Assembly: GCA_937900695.1 (NCBI GenBank)
Contig: CALCFD010000046.1
Location: 1-64,000, forward strand
Length of the DNA: 64,000 nucleotides
Direction of reading: 5' to 3'
DNA from: an uncultured Eubacterium sp.
GTDB lineage: Bacteria; Bacillota; Clostridia; Peptostreptococcales; Anaerovoracaceae
The translations under genes and the position numbers were made by a program. The notes beneath the pieces are model-generated. The model was not told the DNA's origin. It saw nothing but the letters and a program-made list of their open reading frames with translations, and searched no databases. Every line of letters begins with the position of its first letter. Position 1 is the stretch's first letter. Positions 16,496 to 25,388 of the stretch are shown here, piece by piece.

Positions 16496-19123
16496 TTAAT
16501 TTTCAATTTTAGTTCGTATTACAGCTTGTGCTGCTGCTATTCTGGCAATTGGTACTCTAAATGGAGAACATGAAACATAATTTAAACCAATATTATTACA
16601 ATATTCAATAGATTTTGGATCTCCACCATGTTCGCCACAAATACCTAGCTTAATATTAGGACGTGTCTTTTTACCAAGTTCAATAGCCATTTTAATTAAC
16701 TTACCTATACCTTCTTGGTCAATAGTCTGGAAAGGATCTTTTTCTAAAATACCCTTGTCCACATATTCCCTAATAATTTTACCAGTGTCATCTCTACTAA
16801 AACCAAATGTCATTTGAGTTAAATCGTTAGTACCAAATGAAAAGAATTCGGCTTCTTCAGCAATTTTATCAGCAACTAATGCTGCTCTTGGAATCTCAAT
16901 CATAGTTCCAATCTGATATTCGATAGTTTCCTCATATTTTTGTAAAGTCTTATCTATAGTTTCAACTACTGTATTTTTAATATTAGTTAATTCCTTATCT
17001 ATACCAACTAGCGGTATCATAATCTCAGGTATAATATTAAGTTTAGTTTCATTTTTTACTTCTATGGCTGCGCTAATAATCGCTTCAGCTTGCATCTGTG
17101 CAATTTCTGGATAAGTAATAACAAGTCTACAACCTCTATGACCTAGCATAGGATTAAATTCTTTAAGTTCTATCACTTTGTTTTTTAATATGTCAAATGA
17201 AACATTAATTTCTTCTGATAAAGCCTTTATTTCTTCATCTGTATTTGGTAAAAACTCGTGTAATGGAGGGTCTAATAGCCTAATTGTTACAGGTCTTTCG
17301 CCCATAACTTTAAATATACCCTTAAAATCATCCTTCTGATATGGTAATAATCTTGATAATGCCTTTCTTCTAGATGTCTCATCACTTGATAATATCATGC
17401 GTCTAACATCCATAATACGTTGTTCATCAAAAAACATATGCTCTGTACGGCAAAGGCCTATACCTTCTGCTCCAAACTCTATTGCTTTAGCTGCATCTTT
17501 AGGATTATCAGCATTTGTACGAATTTTTAAAGTTCTAATTTCATCAGTCCATTTCATCAATGTATCAAAACTACCGCTAAGTTCTGGTTCAACAGACTTT
17601 AATTTTCCCTCATAAACCATTCCTGTAGAACCATCTAAGGAAATATAATCCCCTTCTTTTAAAACTATATCTCCAATAGTTACAGTCTTACTAAATTCAT
17701 CTACAATAGCATCCTTACAACCTGCAACACAACATTTTCCCATGCCTCTTGCAACTACTGCAGCATGTGATGTCATACCTCCACGAGAAGTTAAAATACC
17801 CTCTGCAGCAACCATTCCAGCCAAATCTTCTGGTGAAGTTTCCTGTCTTACAAGTATTACCTTTTCCGATAAGGAAGCAGTTTCAACATCAGAAGTAGTA
17901 AAGTAAATCTTACCTGTAGCAGCTCCAGGAGATGCTGGTAATCCCTTTGTAAGCTTCTTTGCAAACTCTAAAGCATCATCATCAAATCTTGGATGAAGTA
18001 GCTGGTCAATCTGTTCAGGCTCAATACGCATAATTGCAGTCTGCTTATCTATTAAGCCTTCTTCTTCCATATCCACAGCAATTTTAACTGCAGCCTGTGC
18101 AGTACGTTTACCATTTCTAGTTTGAAGCATATAAAGTTTATTGTTTTCAATGGTAAATTCCATGTCTTGCATATCCTTATAATGCTTTTCAAGTAGTTCT
18201 GCTATTCTCTTGAAATTATTATATATTTCTGGAAATGCCTCTGCCATCTCTGAAATAGGCTGAGGTGTTCTAATACCTGCAACTACATCTTCACCTTGAG
18301 CATTGATTAAAAACTCACCATACAATTTATTTTCACCAGTAGCAGGGTTACGTGTAAATGCAACACCAGTACCTGAGCTTTCACCAGTATTACCAAATAC
18401 CATAGATTGAACATTTACAGCTGTACCCAAATTTGAAGATATATCATTTAACTTACGATATAGTACAGCTCTATCGTTATTCCATGATCTAAAAACTGCC
18501 TTAACAGTTTCTATTAATTGAATCTTAGGATCTTGAGGAAATTCATTTCCAGTCTCACTTAAATACAACTTTTTGTATTCTTTAGTTATTTCTTTTAAAT
18601 CCTCACAAGTCAAGTCTAAATCTAACTTGCAGCCTCTTTCTTCTTTCTTACCATCAAAGATCTTATCAAATTTTTCTTTTTCAATACCTATTACGACATC
18701 TGCAAACATTTGAATAAATCTTCTGTAGCTATCATATGCAAATCTTTCATTACCTGTAATAGCAATAAGACCATTTATCGTATCATCATTTAATCCTAGG
18801 TTAAGAACAGTATCCATCATACCTGGCATAGAAAATACAGCTCCACTTCTAACTGATACTAGCAATGGTTTTTGATTACTACCAAACTGCTTATCAGTAA
18901 CAGCTTCTAACTCCTGCATCTTTTCAAATATTTCATCTATGATGTCCTGGCTAATAGTTTCTCCGTCCTGGTAATATTTATTACACGCATCTGTAGAAAT
19001 TGTAAAGCCAAAAGGCACAGGCAAGCCAATTTTAGTCATTTCTGCTAAATTAGCTCCCTTACCACCTAAAAGGCTCTTCATTTCTTTTGAACCTTCATTA
19101 AATGAATATACATATTTATTCAT
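16496..19123 (-). CDS. ppdK: Pyruvate, phosphate dikinase
   Basis: 875 residues, the usual length. It interconverts pyruvate, ATP and Pi with phosphoenolpyruvate, AMP and PPi, often working in the glycolytic direction in anaerobes. The N-terminal ATP-grasp part begins with EGSKEMKSLLGGKGANLAEM. The swivelling domain has the phospho-histidine in GGMTSHAAVVARGMG (about residue 455). The C-terminal TIM barrel has GHRGCR, FSFGTNDLTQ and the GICGEHGGD active-site loop. It follows glyS by 11 bases and is the last gene of the phoH-to-ppdK unit. No PPDK regulatory protein (DUF299) is nearby. Confidence 0.97.
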   Translation of the reverse strand: MNKYVYSFNEGSKEMKSLLGGKGANLAEMTKIGLPVPFGFTISTDACNKYYQDGETISQDIIDEIFEKMQELEAVTDKQFGSNQKPLLVSVRSGAVFSMPGMMDTVLNLGLNDDTINGLIAITGNERFAYDSYRRFIQMFADVVIGIEKEKFDKIFDGKKEERGCKLDLDLTCEDLKEITKEYKKLYLSETGNEFPQDPKIQLIETVKAVFRSWNNDRAVLYRKLNDISSNLGTAVNVQSMVFGNTGESSGTGVAFTRNPATGENKLYGEFLINAQGEDVVAGIRTPQPISEMAEAFPEIYNNFKRIAELLEKHYKDMQDMEFTIENNKLYMLQTRNGKRTAQAAVKIAVDMEEEGLIDKQTAIMRIEPEQIDQLLHPRFDDDALEFAKKLTKGLPASPGAATGKIYFTTSDVETASLSEKVILVRQETSPEDLAGMVAAEGILTSRGGMTSHAAVVARGMGKCCVAGCKDAIVDEFSKTVTIGDIVLKEGDYISLDGSTGMVYEGKLKSVEPELSGSFDTLMKWTDEIRTLKIRTNADNPKDAAKAIEFGAEGIGLCRTEHMFFDEQRIMDVRRMILSSDETSRRKALSRLLPYQKDDFKGIFKVMGERPVTIRLLDPPLHEFLPNTDEEIKALSEEINVSFDILKNKVIELKEFNPMLGHRGCRLVITYPEIAQMQAEAIISAAIEVKNETKLNIIPEIMIPLVGIDKELTNIKNTVVETIDKTLQKYEETIEYQIGTMIEIPRAALVADKIAEEAEFFSFGTNDLTQMTFGFSRDDTGKIIREYVDKGILEKDPFQTIDQEGIGKLIKMAIELGKKTRPNIKLGICGEHGGDPKSIEYCNNIGLNYVSCSPFRVPIARIAAAQAVIRTKIEN

Positions 19124-19134
19124 ATTTTAATCTC

Positions 19135-20535
19135 CTAAAAGGCAATTCTCTCTTCAATATAGTTCTTTACTTCAGAAACAGGAATTCTAACTTGTTGCAT
19201 AGTGTCTCTATCACGAATTGTTACACAACCATCATTCTCTGTATCAAAATCAACACAAATACAGAATGGAGTTCCAATTTCATCCTCTCTTCTGTATCTC
19301 TTACCTATTGAACCTGCTGCATCATAATCAACCATAAAATACTTAGATAATTCTTCATGAATTGGTTCTGCAACTGGAGCAAGTTTCTTAGCAAGAGGCA
19401 ATACAGCAGCCTTAAATGGCGCTAATGCTGGATGGAATTTCATAACAATTCTGCTATCTTCTTTACCATCTTCCTTTTTGATAACTTCTTCAGTATAAGC
19501 ATCACATAAAAATGCAAGAGTAACTCTACCTGCACCTAGTGATGGTTCAATACAATACGGAATGTATTTTTCGCCTGTTTCACTATCTACATAATTCATG
19601 TCCTGTTTTGAATGTTCAGCATGCTGTTTTAAGTCAAAGTCTGTTCTATCAGCAATACCCCATAATTCACCCCATCCAAATGGGAATAAGTATTCAATAT
19701 CTGTTGTGGCATTTGAATAATGTGATAATTCTTCCTGATCATGATCTCTAAATCTCATGTTTTCTTCTTTCATATTTAAACTTCTTAAGAAGTTTCCACA
19801 GTATTCCTTCCAGTATTCATGCCATTTTAAATCTTCACCAGGTTTGCAGAAAAATTCAACTTCCATCTGTTCAAATTCTCTTGTTCTAAAAATAAAGTTA
19901 CCTGGAGTAATTTCATTTCTAAAAGCTTTACCAATCTGTGCGATACCAAAAGGTAACTTCTTTCTTGAAGTTCTCTGTACATTTTTAAAGTTTACAAAAA
20001 TCCCCTGTGCAGTTTCAGGTCTTAGATAAATAGCTGACTTAGAATCCTCAGTTACACCCTGATAAGTTTGGAACATAAGGTTGAACTGTCTGATACCTGT
20101 AAAATCATGTTCTCCACATTCTGGACATCTTAAATCATTTTCTTCTACATAAGCTTCTAGCTTTTCGTTTGACCATCCATCTACAATTACATCTGGTTGA
20201 CCCTTAGCTTCAAGATCCGCTTCGATAATTTTATCAGCTCTAAATCTTGATTTACATTTTTTACAATCAATTAATGGATCTGAAAAACCACCTACATGTC
20301 CTGATGCAACCCATGTCTGTGGGTTCATAAGAATAGCTGCATCTAAACCTACGTTATATTTTGATTCTTGTACAAACTTTTTCCACCATGCTTTTTTTAC
20401 GTTATTTAGTAGCTCAACCCCTAAAGGACCATAATCCCAAGTATTTGCTAATCCACCATAAATTTCTGAACCAGGATATACAAATCCTCTACCTTTTGCA
20501 AGTGCTACTAACTTATCCATTGTTAATTCTGTCAT
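19135..20535 (-). CDS. glyS: Glycyl-tRNA synthetase (single-chain, class II)
   Basis: 466 residues of the dimeric, eukaryote-like GlyRS type. Motif 2 is in FRNEITPGNFIFRTREFEQMEVEFF and the third motif in LGAGRVTLAFL. A four-cysteine zinc site is visible (CKKC near 76-80 and CPEC near 135). The start is MTELTMDKLVALAKGRGFVYPGSEIYGG. It overlaps the previous stop by one base (TAATG), so it is coupled to the DUF4342 gene. There is no room for a T-box leader. Confidence 0.96.
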   Translation of the reverse strand: MTELTMDKLVALAKGRGFVYPGSEIYGGLANTWDYGPLGVELLNNVKKAWWKKFVQESKYNVGLDAAILMNPQTWVASGHVGGFSDPLIDCKKCKSRFRADKIIEADLEAKGQPDVIVDGWSNEKLEAYVEENDLRCPECGEHDFTGIRQFNLMFQTYQGVTEDSKSAIYLRPETAQGIFVNFKNVQRTSRKKLPFGIAQIGKAFRNEITPGNFIFRTREFEQMEVEFFCKPGEDLKWHEYWKEYCGNFLRSLNMKEENMRFRDHDQEELSHYSNATTDIEYLFPFGWGELWGIADRTDFDLKQHAEHSKQDMNYVDSETGEKYIPYCIEPSLGAGRVTLAFLCDAYTEEVIKKEDGKEDSRIVMKFHPALAPFKAAVLPLAKKLAPVAEPIHEELSKYFMVDYDAAGSIGKRYRREDEIGTPFCICVDFDTENDGCVTIRDRDTMQQVRIPVSEVKNYIEERIAF

Positions 20536-21152
20536 TATTTTTCTTCGCCTTCACTTTCTTCATAATCTTCAAATTCTTCAACAAAATCATCTGCAAAGTC
20601 TTCTATTTCTTCCTTTGATTTAGAAAACTTACTTTTAAGAGCCTCTGTAGCTTTACCAGTTTTTTCTTTTACTTTTTCATAAGTGTCACTATTCTTAACT
20701 TTGTCGTAAACTTCGCTACCCTTTTCAGTAGCCTTTTCGACTGCATCATTAGTTCTATCACTTACATCAATAATAGTACCGTCATCCTTAACAACTTCTA
20801 TTACACACTTAAATCCAAAAGCTGCTACTACAGCTGCAATTGCTCCCCAAGGTGCAATTACTACGCCTAAAATACCTACATTTACAGGTATATTTAAAAT
20901 AACTTCGCCTTCAGAGTTCTTAACAACTATCTTAGAAACATTTCCTTTTTTAACAAGATCTTTAATAGCATCAATCACTGCATTGCCCTGTTCTCCAAAT
21001 GATTTTCTAGTCTGATTATCAATATTTTCTTCAATTTCAATAATGGCATCTACTACGCTGCCACCAGCAGTTTCCAATGCTTCTTTAGCTTCCTTATAAC
21101 TTACACCAGTTCTATCCTTAACTAGTTCGATTTTTTCTAATGTAATTTCCAT
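20535..21152 (-). CDS. DUF4342 family protein with UBA-like N-terminus
   Basis: 205 residues. Residues 1-45 (LEKIELVKDRTGVSYKEAKEALETAGGSVVDAI) resemble a UBA/TS-N helical bundle. The middle (about 80-130) is the DUF4342 domain with a short hydrophobic segment (VAPWGAIAAVVAAFGF). The C-terminal 75 residues are a highly charged, probably helical tail rich in K and E. Function is unknown. The gene sits between recO and glyS in a tight operon. Confidence 0.7.
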   Translation of the reverse strand: MEITLEKIELVKDRTGVSYKEAKEALETAGGSVVDAIIEIEENIDNQTRKSFGEQGNAVIDAIKDLVKKGNVSKIVVKNSEGEVILNIPVNVGILGVVIAPWGAIAAVVAAFGFKCVIEVVKDDGTIIDVSDRTNDAVEKATEKGSEVYDKVKNSDTYEKVKEKTGKATEALKSKFSKSKEEIEDFADDFVEEFEDYEESEGEEK

Positions 21153-21167
21153 AATTCTTCCTCCTAT

Positions 21168-21920
21168 CTAGTCGGATAAAAATCCTTCACTCTTTAAATC
21201 CCCTATTTCAAGGTGATATTTAATATAATTATTAATTATTTGCCTTAATTTCTTTAAAACTTCTGGCTCAAGTGCTATCTTTTCAAGATTTCTCAAAGGA
21301 TTTCTTATAAAATACTTTAATATATCTATTATACCTAAACCAACCTCATAAATCAACGTATCATTATTAGCAGATATTAATTTTGATGCACAATTTCTAC
21401 ACAAAAGGCCTCCATTTTCTACATCTAAAAAAAACAAGTTATTTTCACTACCACAATTTACACACCTATCAAGTTCTGGCATATACCCAAGTTCCTTAAT
21501 AGCTTTAAGCTCATATCCTATTACTAGAGTTCCATATTTTTTCTTGCGCTTCTCAAGTTCAACTAAAAAATCAATTAACAGATTAAACAATCTAGGCTGT
21601 GGTATATTTTCTGGAAGTAGCTTTTCTGTAAACTCAAGGACATAAGAGGCATTCATATATTTGTCCACATCTTCGCCAATTTTATAAAAACTCTTAATAG
21701 TTTCTGCACCGTTTAAGTTAAAATTATCACGGTTTTTATAAAGCTCATATTTTCCATATGTAAATGAACGCATAGCCAATGACGATTTGCTTTTGCTTTT
21801 TTCTGAAATGCTCGTGCCTGCACTTATCTTGCCATACTTCTTAGAAAAAATCATAACCATTCTACGATTATTAACAGTTTTAATATTTCTAAGCACTATA
21901 CCTTCAGTATCTACATACAT
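21168..21920 (-). CDS. recO: DNA repair protein RecO
   Basis: 250 residues. An OB-fold N-terminus (TEGIVLRNIKTVNNRRMVMIFSKKYGKIS) is followed by a helical C-terminal domain with a four-cysteine zinc site (CVNCGS ... GLLCRNC, residues about 152-179). RecO mediates RecA loading with RecF and RecR. It starts three bases after era, with the binding site inside the end of era. The era-recO order is common in Firmicutes. Confidence 0.94.
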   Translation of the reverse strand: MYVDTEGIVLRNIKTVNNRRMVMIFSKKYGKISAGTSISEKSKSKSSLAMRSFTYGKYELYKNRDNFNLNGAETIKSFYKIGEDVDKYMNASYVLEFTEKLLPENIPQPRLFNLLIDFLVELEKRKKKYGTLVIGYELKAIKELGYMPELDRCVNCGSENNLFFLDVENGGLLCRNCASKLISANNDTLIYEVGLGIIDILKYFIRNPLRNLEKIALEPEVLKKLRQIINNYIKYHLEIGDLKSEGFLSD

Positions 21921-21923
21921 TTC

Positions 21924-22805
21924 TTACTTTTCCTTATATCCGAAATTAGATAATGCAAAATCGCTATCTCTCCAATTTTCCTTTATTTTAACCCAAAGCT
22001 GTAAAAATACCTTTGTACCTAAAAGTGCCTCCATTTCTTCTCTAGCACTTTTACCTATACCTTTTAATTTTCTACCACCTTTGCCAATGATAATTCCTTT
22101 GTGAGATTTACGTTCACAGTAAATCACAGCACCAATCCTTGTAATATTTGGTTCCTCTTCAAATGACTCTATTTCAATAGCTACACCATGCGGTACTTCA
22201 TCGTTTAGATATAATAAAACCTTTTCACGCAAAATTTCACTTACAATAAACCTTTCCGGATGATCTGTTACCATATCAGCAGGAAAATATTGTGGTCCCT
22301 CTGGCATTATTTCTTCTAGCTTAGTGATAATTTCATCAACATTTTTATTTTCTCTAGCAGAAATACCAAATATACCATCAAATATACTCAGCTCATCGTA
22401 TTCATCATATATTTCCTTATATTTAATAGGCCCTAGCTTATCAATTTTATTTATAACTAAATACTTTTTAGTTTCTACATTTTTTAACATTTCAACAATA
22501 TACTTATCCCCAGGGCCAGCCTTAATACTATCATCCACTAAAAATAAAATGGCATCAACTTCATTAAAAGTATTAGTTGCACTTTCAGTCATAAATGTAC
22601 CTAGCTTTGTTCTAGGCTTATGAATACCTGGTGTATCGATAAATACAAGCTGCATTTCATCAGTCGTATAAATTCCTCTAATTGTATTTCTTGTTGTCTG
22701 TGGCTTATCAGTTGCAATTGCAATTTTTTCACCTAAAATCGCATTTAACAAAGTTGATTTTCCCACATTAGGTCTACCTATAATACTTATAAATCCACTT
22801 TTCAT
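21924..22805 (-). CDS. era: GTPase Era (ribosome maturation)
   Basis: 293 residues from the ATG at 22805. G1 is GRPNVGKST, G3 DTPGIHKPR and G4 NKID; a C-terminal KH domain follows with VIYCERKSHKGIIIGKGGRKLKGIG. Era binds the 3' end of 16S rRNA during 30S maturation. An ATG 15 bases earlier lies before and within the AAAGGA ribosome-binding site, so the second ATG is preferred. The gene follows cdd directly, in the conserved ybeY-cdd-era order. Confidence 0.96.
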   Translation of the reverse strand: MKSGFISIIGRPNVGKSTLLNAILGEKIAIATDKPQTTRNTIRGIYTTDEMQLVFIDTPGIHKPRTKLGTFMTESATNTFNEVDAILFLVDDSIKAGPGDKYIVEMLKNVETKKYLVINKIDKLGPIKYKEIYDEYDELSIFDGIFGISARENKNVDEIITKLEEIMPEGPQYFPADMVTDHPERFIVSEILREKVLLYLNDEVPHGVAIEIESFEEEPNITRIGAVIYCERKSHKGIIIGKGGRKLKGIGKSAREEMEALLGTKVFLQLWVKIKENWRDSDFALSNFGYKEK

Positions 22806-22826
22806 AAATATTCCTTTCATAAATAG

Positions 22827-23210
22827 CTACAATTTAAATCCATGTAGCAATAATTCCTTTAACTTTATTATTTTAAGATTATTCTCATCCTTACCAGTAA
22901 TAACTAACAAATCTTCATTGAATTCAAAAAGAACTTGCCTACATATTCCACATGGCCAAGCCTCTCCGCTAGAAGATGTAATAGCTATGGCTTCAAAATT
23001 CCTTTGACCTAAGCTAACAGCAGTACAAACTGCTGATCTTTCAGCACATATAGTTGCACCATAAGATGAATTTTCTATATTCACACCAGTATATATGGAC
23101 CCATCTTTTGCTAAAATAGCTGCTCCCACCTTAAAGTTGCTATATGGTGCGTATGCATTTTCTCTTATCATCTTAGCCTTTTTATATAAATTTATGTATC
23201 TATCGTCCAT
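22827..23210 (-). CDS. cdd: Cytidine deaminase
   Basis: 127 residues, a homotetrameric pyrimidine-salvage enzyme. Zinc ligands are C55 (in CAERSA, with catalytic E57) and C87/C90 (PCGICRQ). The N-terminal NAYAPYSNFKVGAA motif is present. Length is normal. The ribosome-binding site GAGGAT overlaps the end of ybeY, two bases upstream. Confidence 0.96.
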   Translation of the reverse strand: MDDRYINLYKKAKMIRENAYAPYSNFKVGAAILAKDGSIYTGVNIENSSYGATICAERSAVCTAVSLGQRNFEAIAITSSSGEAWPCGICRQVLFEFNEDLLVITGKDENNLKIIKLKELLLHGFKL

Positions 23211-23212
23211 AT

Positions 23213-23668
23213 CTATCCTCTTAAAATATCTAGCTTTGCCATAATTTCTTCTTCGGCTTCCCTCATTTCAATTTTTTCATCTTCTTGCATATGATCATAT
23301 CCTAACAAATGAAACATACTATGAACAAATAAATATATAAGTTCTCTTTGATAGCTATGTCCAAAATCCTCAGCCTGTTTTTTTGCTTGTTGCTCACAAA
23401 TAACAACATCTCCTAAAACTACTGGGCCATTTTCAGTTATATCCCCTGTATATTCGAACTGAGGAAACGAAAGTACATCTGTAACACTATCAATTTGCCT
23501 AAACTGATTATTAATTTCTTTTATTTCAGCCTCATCAACAAAAGTTACACTTATTTCAAGTAAATTATTCTTTACATTTTCTCTATCTAAACAAAGTGTA
23601 GCTGCTTTTTCCATTACTTCAATAAATTCTTCTTTAGGTAATCTTTCACCATCAATTATTAGCTTCAT
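23213..23668 (-). CDS. ybeY: Endoribonuclease YbeY (rRNA maturation factor)
   Basis: 151 residues. The zinc motif HSMFHLLGYDH gives ligands H116, H120 and H126; the usual glycine after the first histidine is serine here. SVTDVLSFP is also conserved. YbeY takes part in 16S rRNA 3' processing and 70S quality control. It lies eight bases after phoH, the usual Firmicutes arrangement. Confidence 0.94.
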   Translation of the reverse strand: MKLIIDGERLPKEEFIEVMEKAATLCLDRENVKNNLLEISVTFVDEAEIKEINNQFRQIDSVTDVLSFPQFEYTGDITENGPVVLGDVVICEQQAKKQAEDFGHSYQRELIYLFVHSMFHLLGYDHMQEDEKIEMREAEEEIMAKLDILRG

Positions 23669-23676
23669 AACTCTTC

Positions 23677-24642
23677 CTATTCCGCATCCTTATTAGATCT
23701 ATAATATCTATCGTATGCTCCAATAATCTTTTTAACTAATTCATGTCTAACTACATCAACATCCTTTAAATAACAAAAATCAATATCACTTACATTTTTA
23801 AGAACTTTAGATGCTTCAATTAGTCCAGACTTTTTCCCTCTAGGTAAATCTATCTGAGTAACATCACCTGTTATTACCATCTTAGAGCCAAATCCCATTC
23901 GTGTTAAAAACATCTTCATCTGCTCTCTTGTAGTATTTTGTGCCTCATCTAAAATTATAAAGGAATTATCCAAAGTTCTTCCTCTCATATATGCAAGAGG
24001 TACAATTTCTATTACTTCCTTTTCCTTAAGTCTCATGGCCGTATCTCTTCCTAAAATATCATAAAGAGCATCATAAAGAGGTCTTAGATACGGATCTACC
24101 TTATCTTGCAAATCACCTGGTAAAAATCCTAAGCTTTCTCCAGCCTCAACAGCTGGTCTTGCCAAAATAATTTTTTGAACCTGTTTTTGTTTATATGCTG
24201 CTGCAGCCATGGCCACTGCAATATATGTTTTGCCTGTACCAGCAGGTCCAATTCCAAATACTATATCTTTACTTCTCATAGATTTGACATATTCCTTTTG
24301 ACCTAAAGTTTTAGGTTTAAGTGGCTTACCAGTATGAGTATAGCAAATAACTTCTTTACTCATGTTGCCATCTATATATGACATACCATTTTCGACTAAG
24401 CTTATTACATAATGTACCTTTTGGGCATCTATCTGCTCGCCCGTCTCGAGAATGTCCATCAACTCGCCCATTACTTTTTCAGCAAGCTTAGCATCATCAC
24501 CCTTTAAAACTAACTCATTATCTCTTTGAATTATATCAACTTTAAAGTATTCCTTTAAAATCTTTAAATTCTTATCTAAATTGCCAAATAATTCTCTTCT
24601 GTCTATATTTTCTCCAATAATTAGCTTAATAATATTATCCAA
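23677..24642 (-). CDS. phoH: PhoH-like ATPase
   Basis: 321 residues. An N-terminal KH-like domain is followed by a P-loop ATPase with Walker A GPAGTGKT at 132-139 and Walker B FIILDEAQNTT. This is the PhoH/YbeZ type whose gene neighbours ybeY and whose product is thought to act with it in RNA metabolism. The start is TTG with GGAG eight bases upstream. It heads an eight-gene unit down to ppdK behind a near-consensus promoter. Confidence 0.94.
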   Translation of the reverse strand: MDNIIKLIIGENIDRRELFGNLDKNLKILKEYFKVDIIQRDNELVLKGDDAKLAEKVMGELMDILETGEQIDAQKVHYVISLVENGMSYIDGNMSKEVICYTHTGKPLKPKTLGQKEYVKSMRSKDIVFGIGPAGTGKTYIAVAMAAAAYKQKQVQKIILARPAVEAGESLGFLPGDLQDKVDPYLRPLYDALYDILGRDTAMRLKEKEVIEIVPLAYMRGRTLDNSFIILDEAQNTTREQMKMFLTRMGFGSKMVITGDVTQIDLPRGKKSGLIEASKVLKNVSDIDFCYLKDVDVVRHELVKKIIGAYDRYYRSNKDAE

Positions 24643-24680
24643 ATGTTTTATCTCCGTTTTCTATATAATTATACATAATC

Positions 24681-24709
24681 ATTATAATAGCTATCGTTTT
24701 ATTTATCAA
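24681..24709 (-). promoter_or_regulatory. Promoter of the phoH-to-ppdK unit
   Basis: On the minus strand TTGATA (24704-24709) is separated by 17 bases from a perfect TATAAT (24681-24686). The -35 box overlaps the end of the mtnN gene. This is one of the best sigma-A promoters in the window. Confidence 0.85.
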
Positions 24710-25388
24710 CGAATATCATATTAATCACTTCTTCAATTATTTTAAAACATGCCTTAGATGCTTCATCTATATTGTGACAAAACGCCTCTGCACCATCATC
24801 GACACTATCTGAAATAGATTTTATTATAAGACATGGAATTTTATTTCTCCTACATGTTATTAATATCCCGGCTGCTTCCATTTCACAAATTTGGCAATTA
24901 AACTTTTCACCATATCTTGTACGCTTTTCTTTTTCTGTAATAAATTTATCTCCTGAAGCACAATTAACAACTTTAACTAAAGGGAAATTTTCTTTAACCA
25001 TATTAAACATTTTTTTATCTGTTTCAAAATATATATCATTTTTAAACATGTACTGTCCTAATTTGTAATTTCCAGCTGACGTTATATCATAATCGTAATG
25101 AACTACATTTTCAACTAAACAATTATCTAAAACACTTATCTCTTCTTTAAGCCCTCCTGCTACACCAAAATTTATTATGTATGAAACTTCATAAAGAGAT
25201 ATTAACAGCTGCGTTGCAGCTGCAGATGCTATTTCACCTGCACCACTTTCACAAACTATCAACTTTCCTTTTTTTAAGCTATATTCATATATATTAAATG
25301 ATCCTATTTTTTTCTTATTCTCATACTTATCAAATACCTTTAAAAATGACTCCATTTCCACCGCTATAATTAAACCTATTTTGTCCAT
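24699..25388 (-). CDS. mtnN: 5'-methylthioadenosine/S-adenosylhomocysteine nucleosidase
   Basis: 229 residues, phosphorylase-superfamily fold. Catalytic features of MTAN are visible: E11/E13 near the N-terminus (IIAVEME), M170-E171 in CEMEAAG and D194 in SISDS. It cleaves MTA and SAH to release adenine in methyl-cycle salvage. A futalosine hydrolase-type specificity cannot be excluded. It overlaps the MATE gene by 13 bases and is the last gene of that unit. I see no terminator before the phoH promoter. Confidence 0.88.
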   Translation of the reverse strand: MDKIGLIIAVEMESFLKVFDKYENKKKIGSFNIYEYSLKKGKLIVCESGAGEIASAAATQLLISLYEVSYIINFGVAGGLKEEISVLDNCLVENVVHYDYDITSAGNYKLGQYMFKNDIYFETDKKMFNMVKENFPLVKVVNCASGDKFITEKEKRTRYGEKFNCQICEMEAAGILITCRRNKIPCLIIKSISDSVDDGAEAFCHNIDEASKACFKIIEEVINMIFVDK

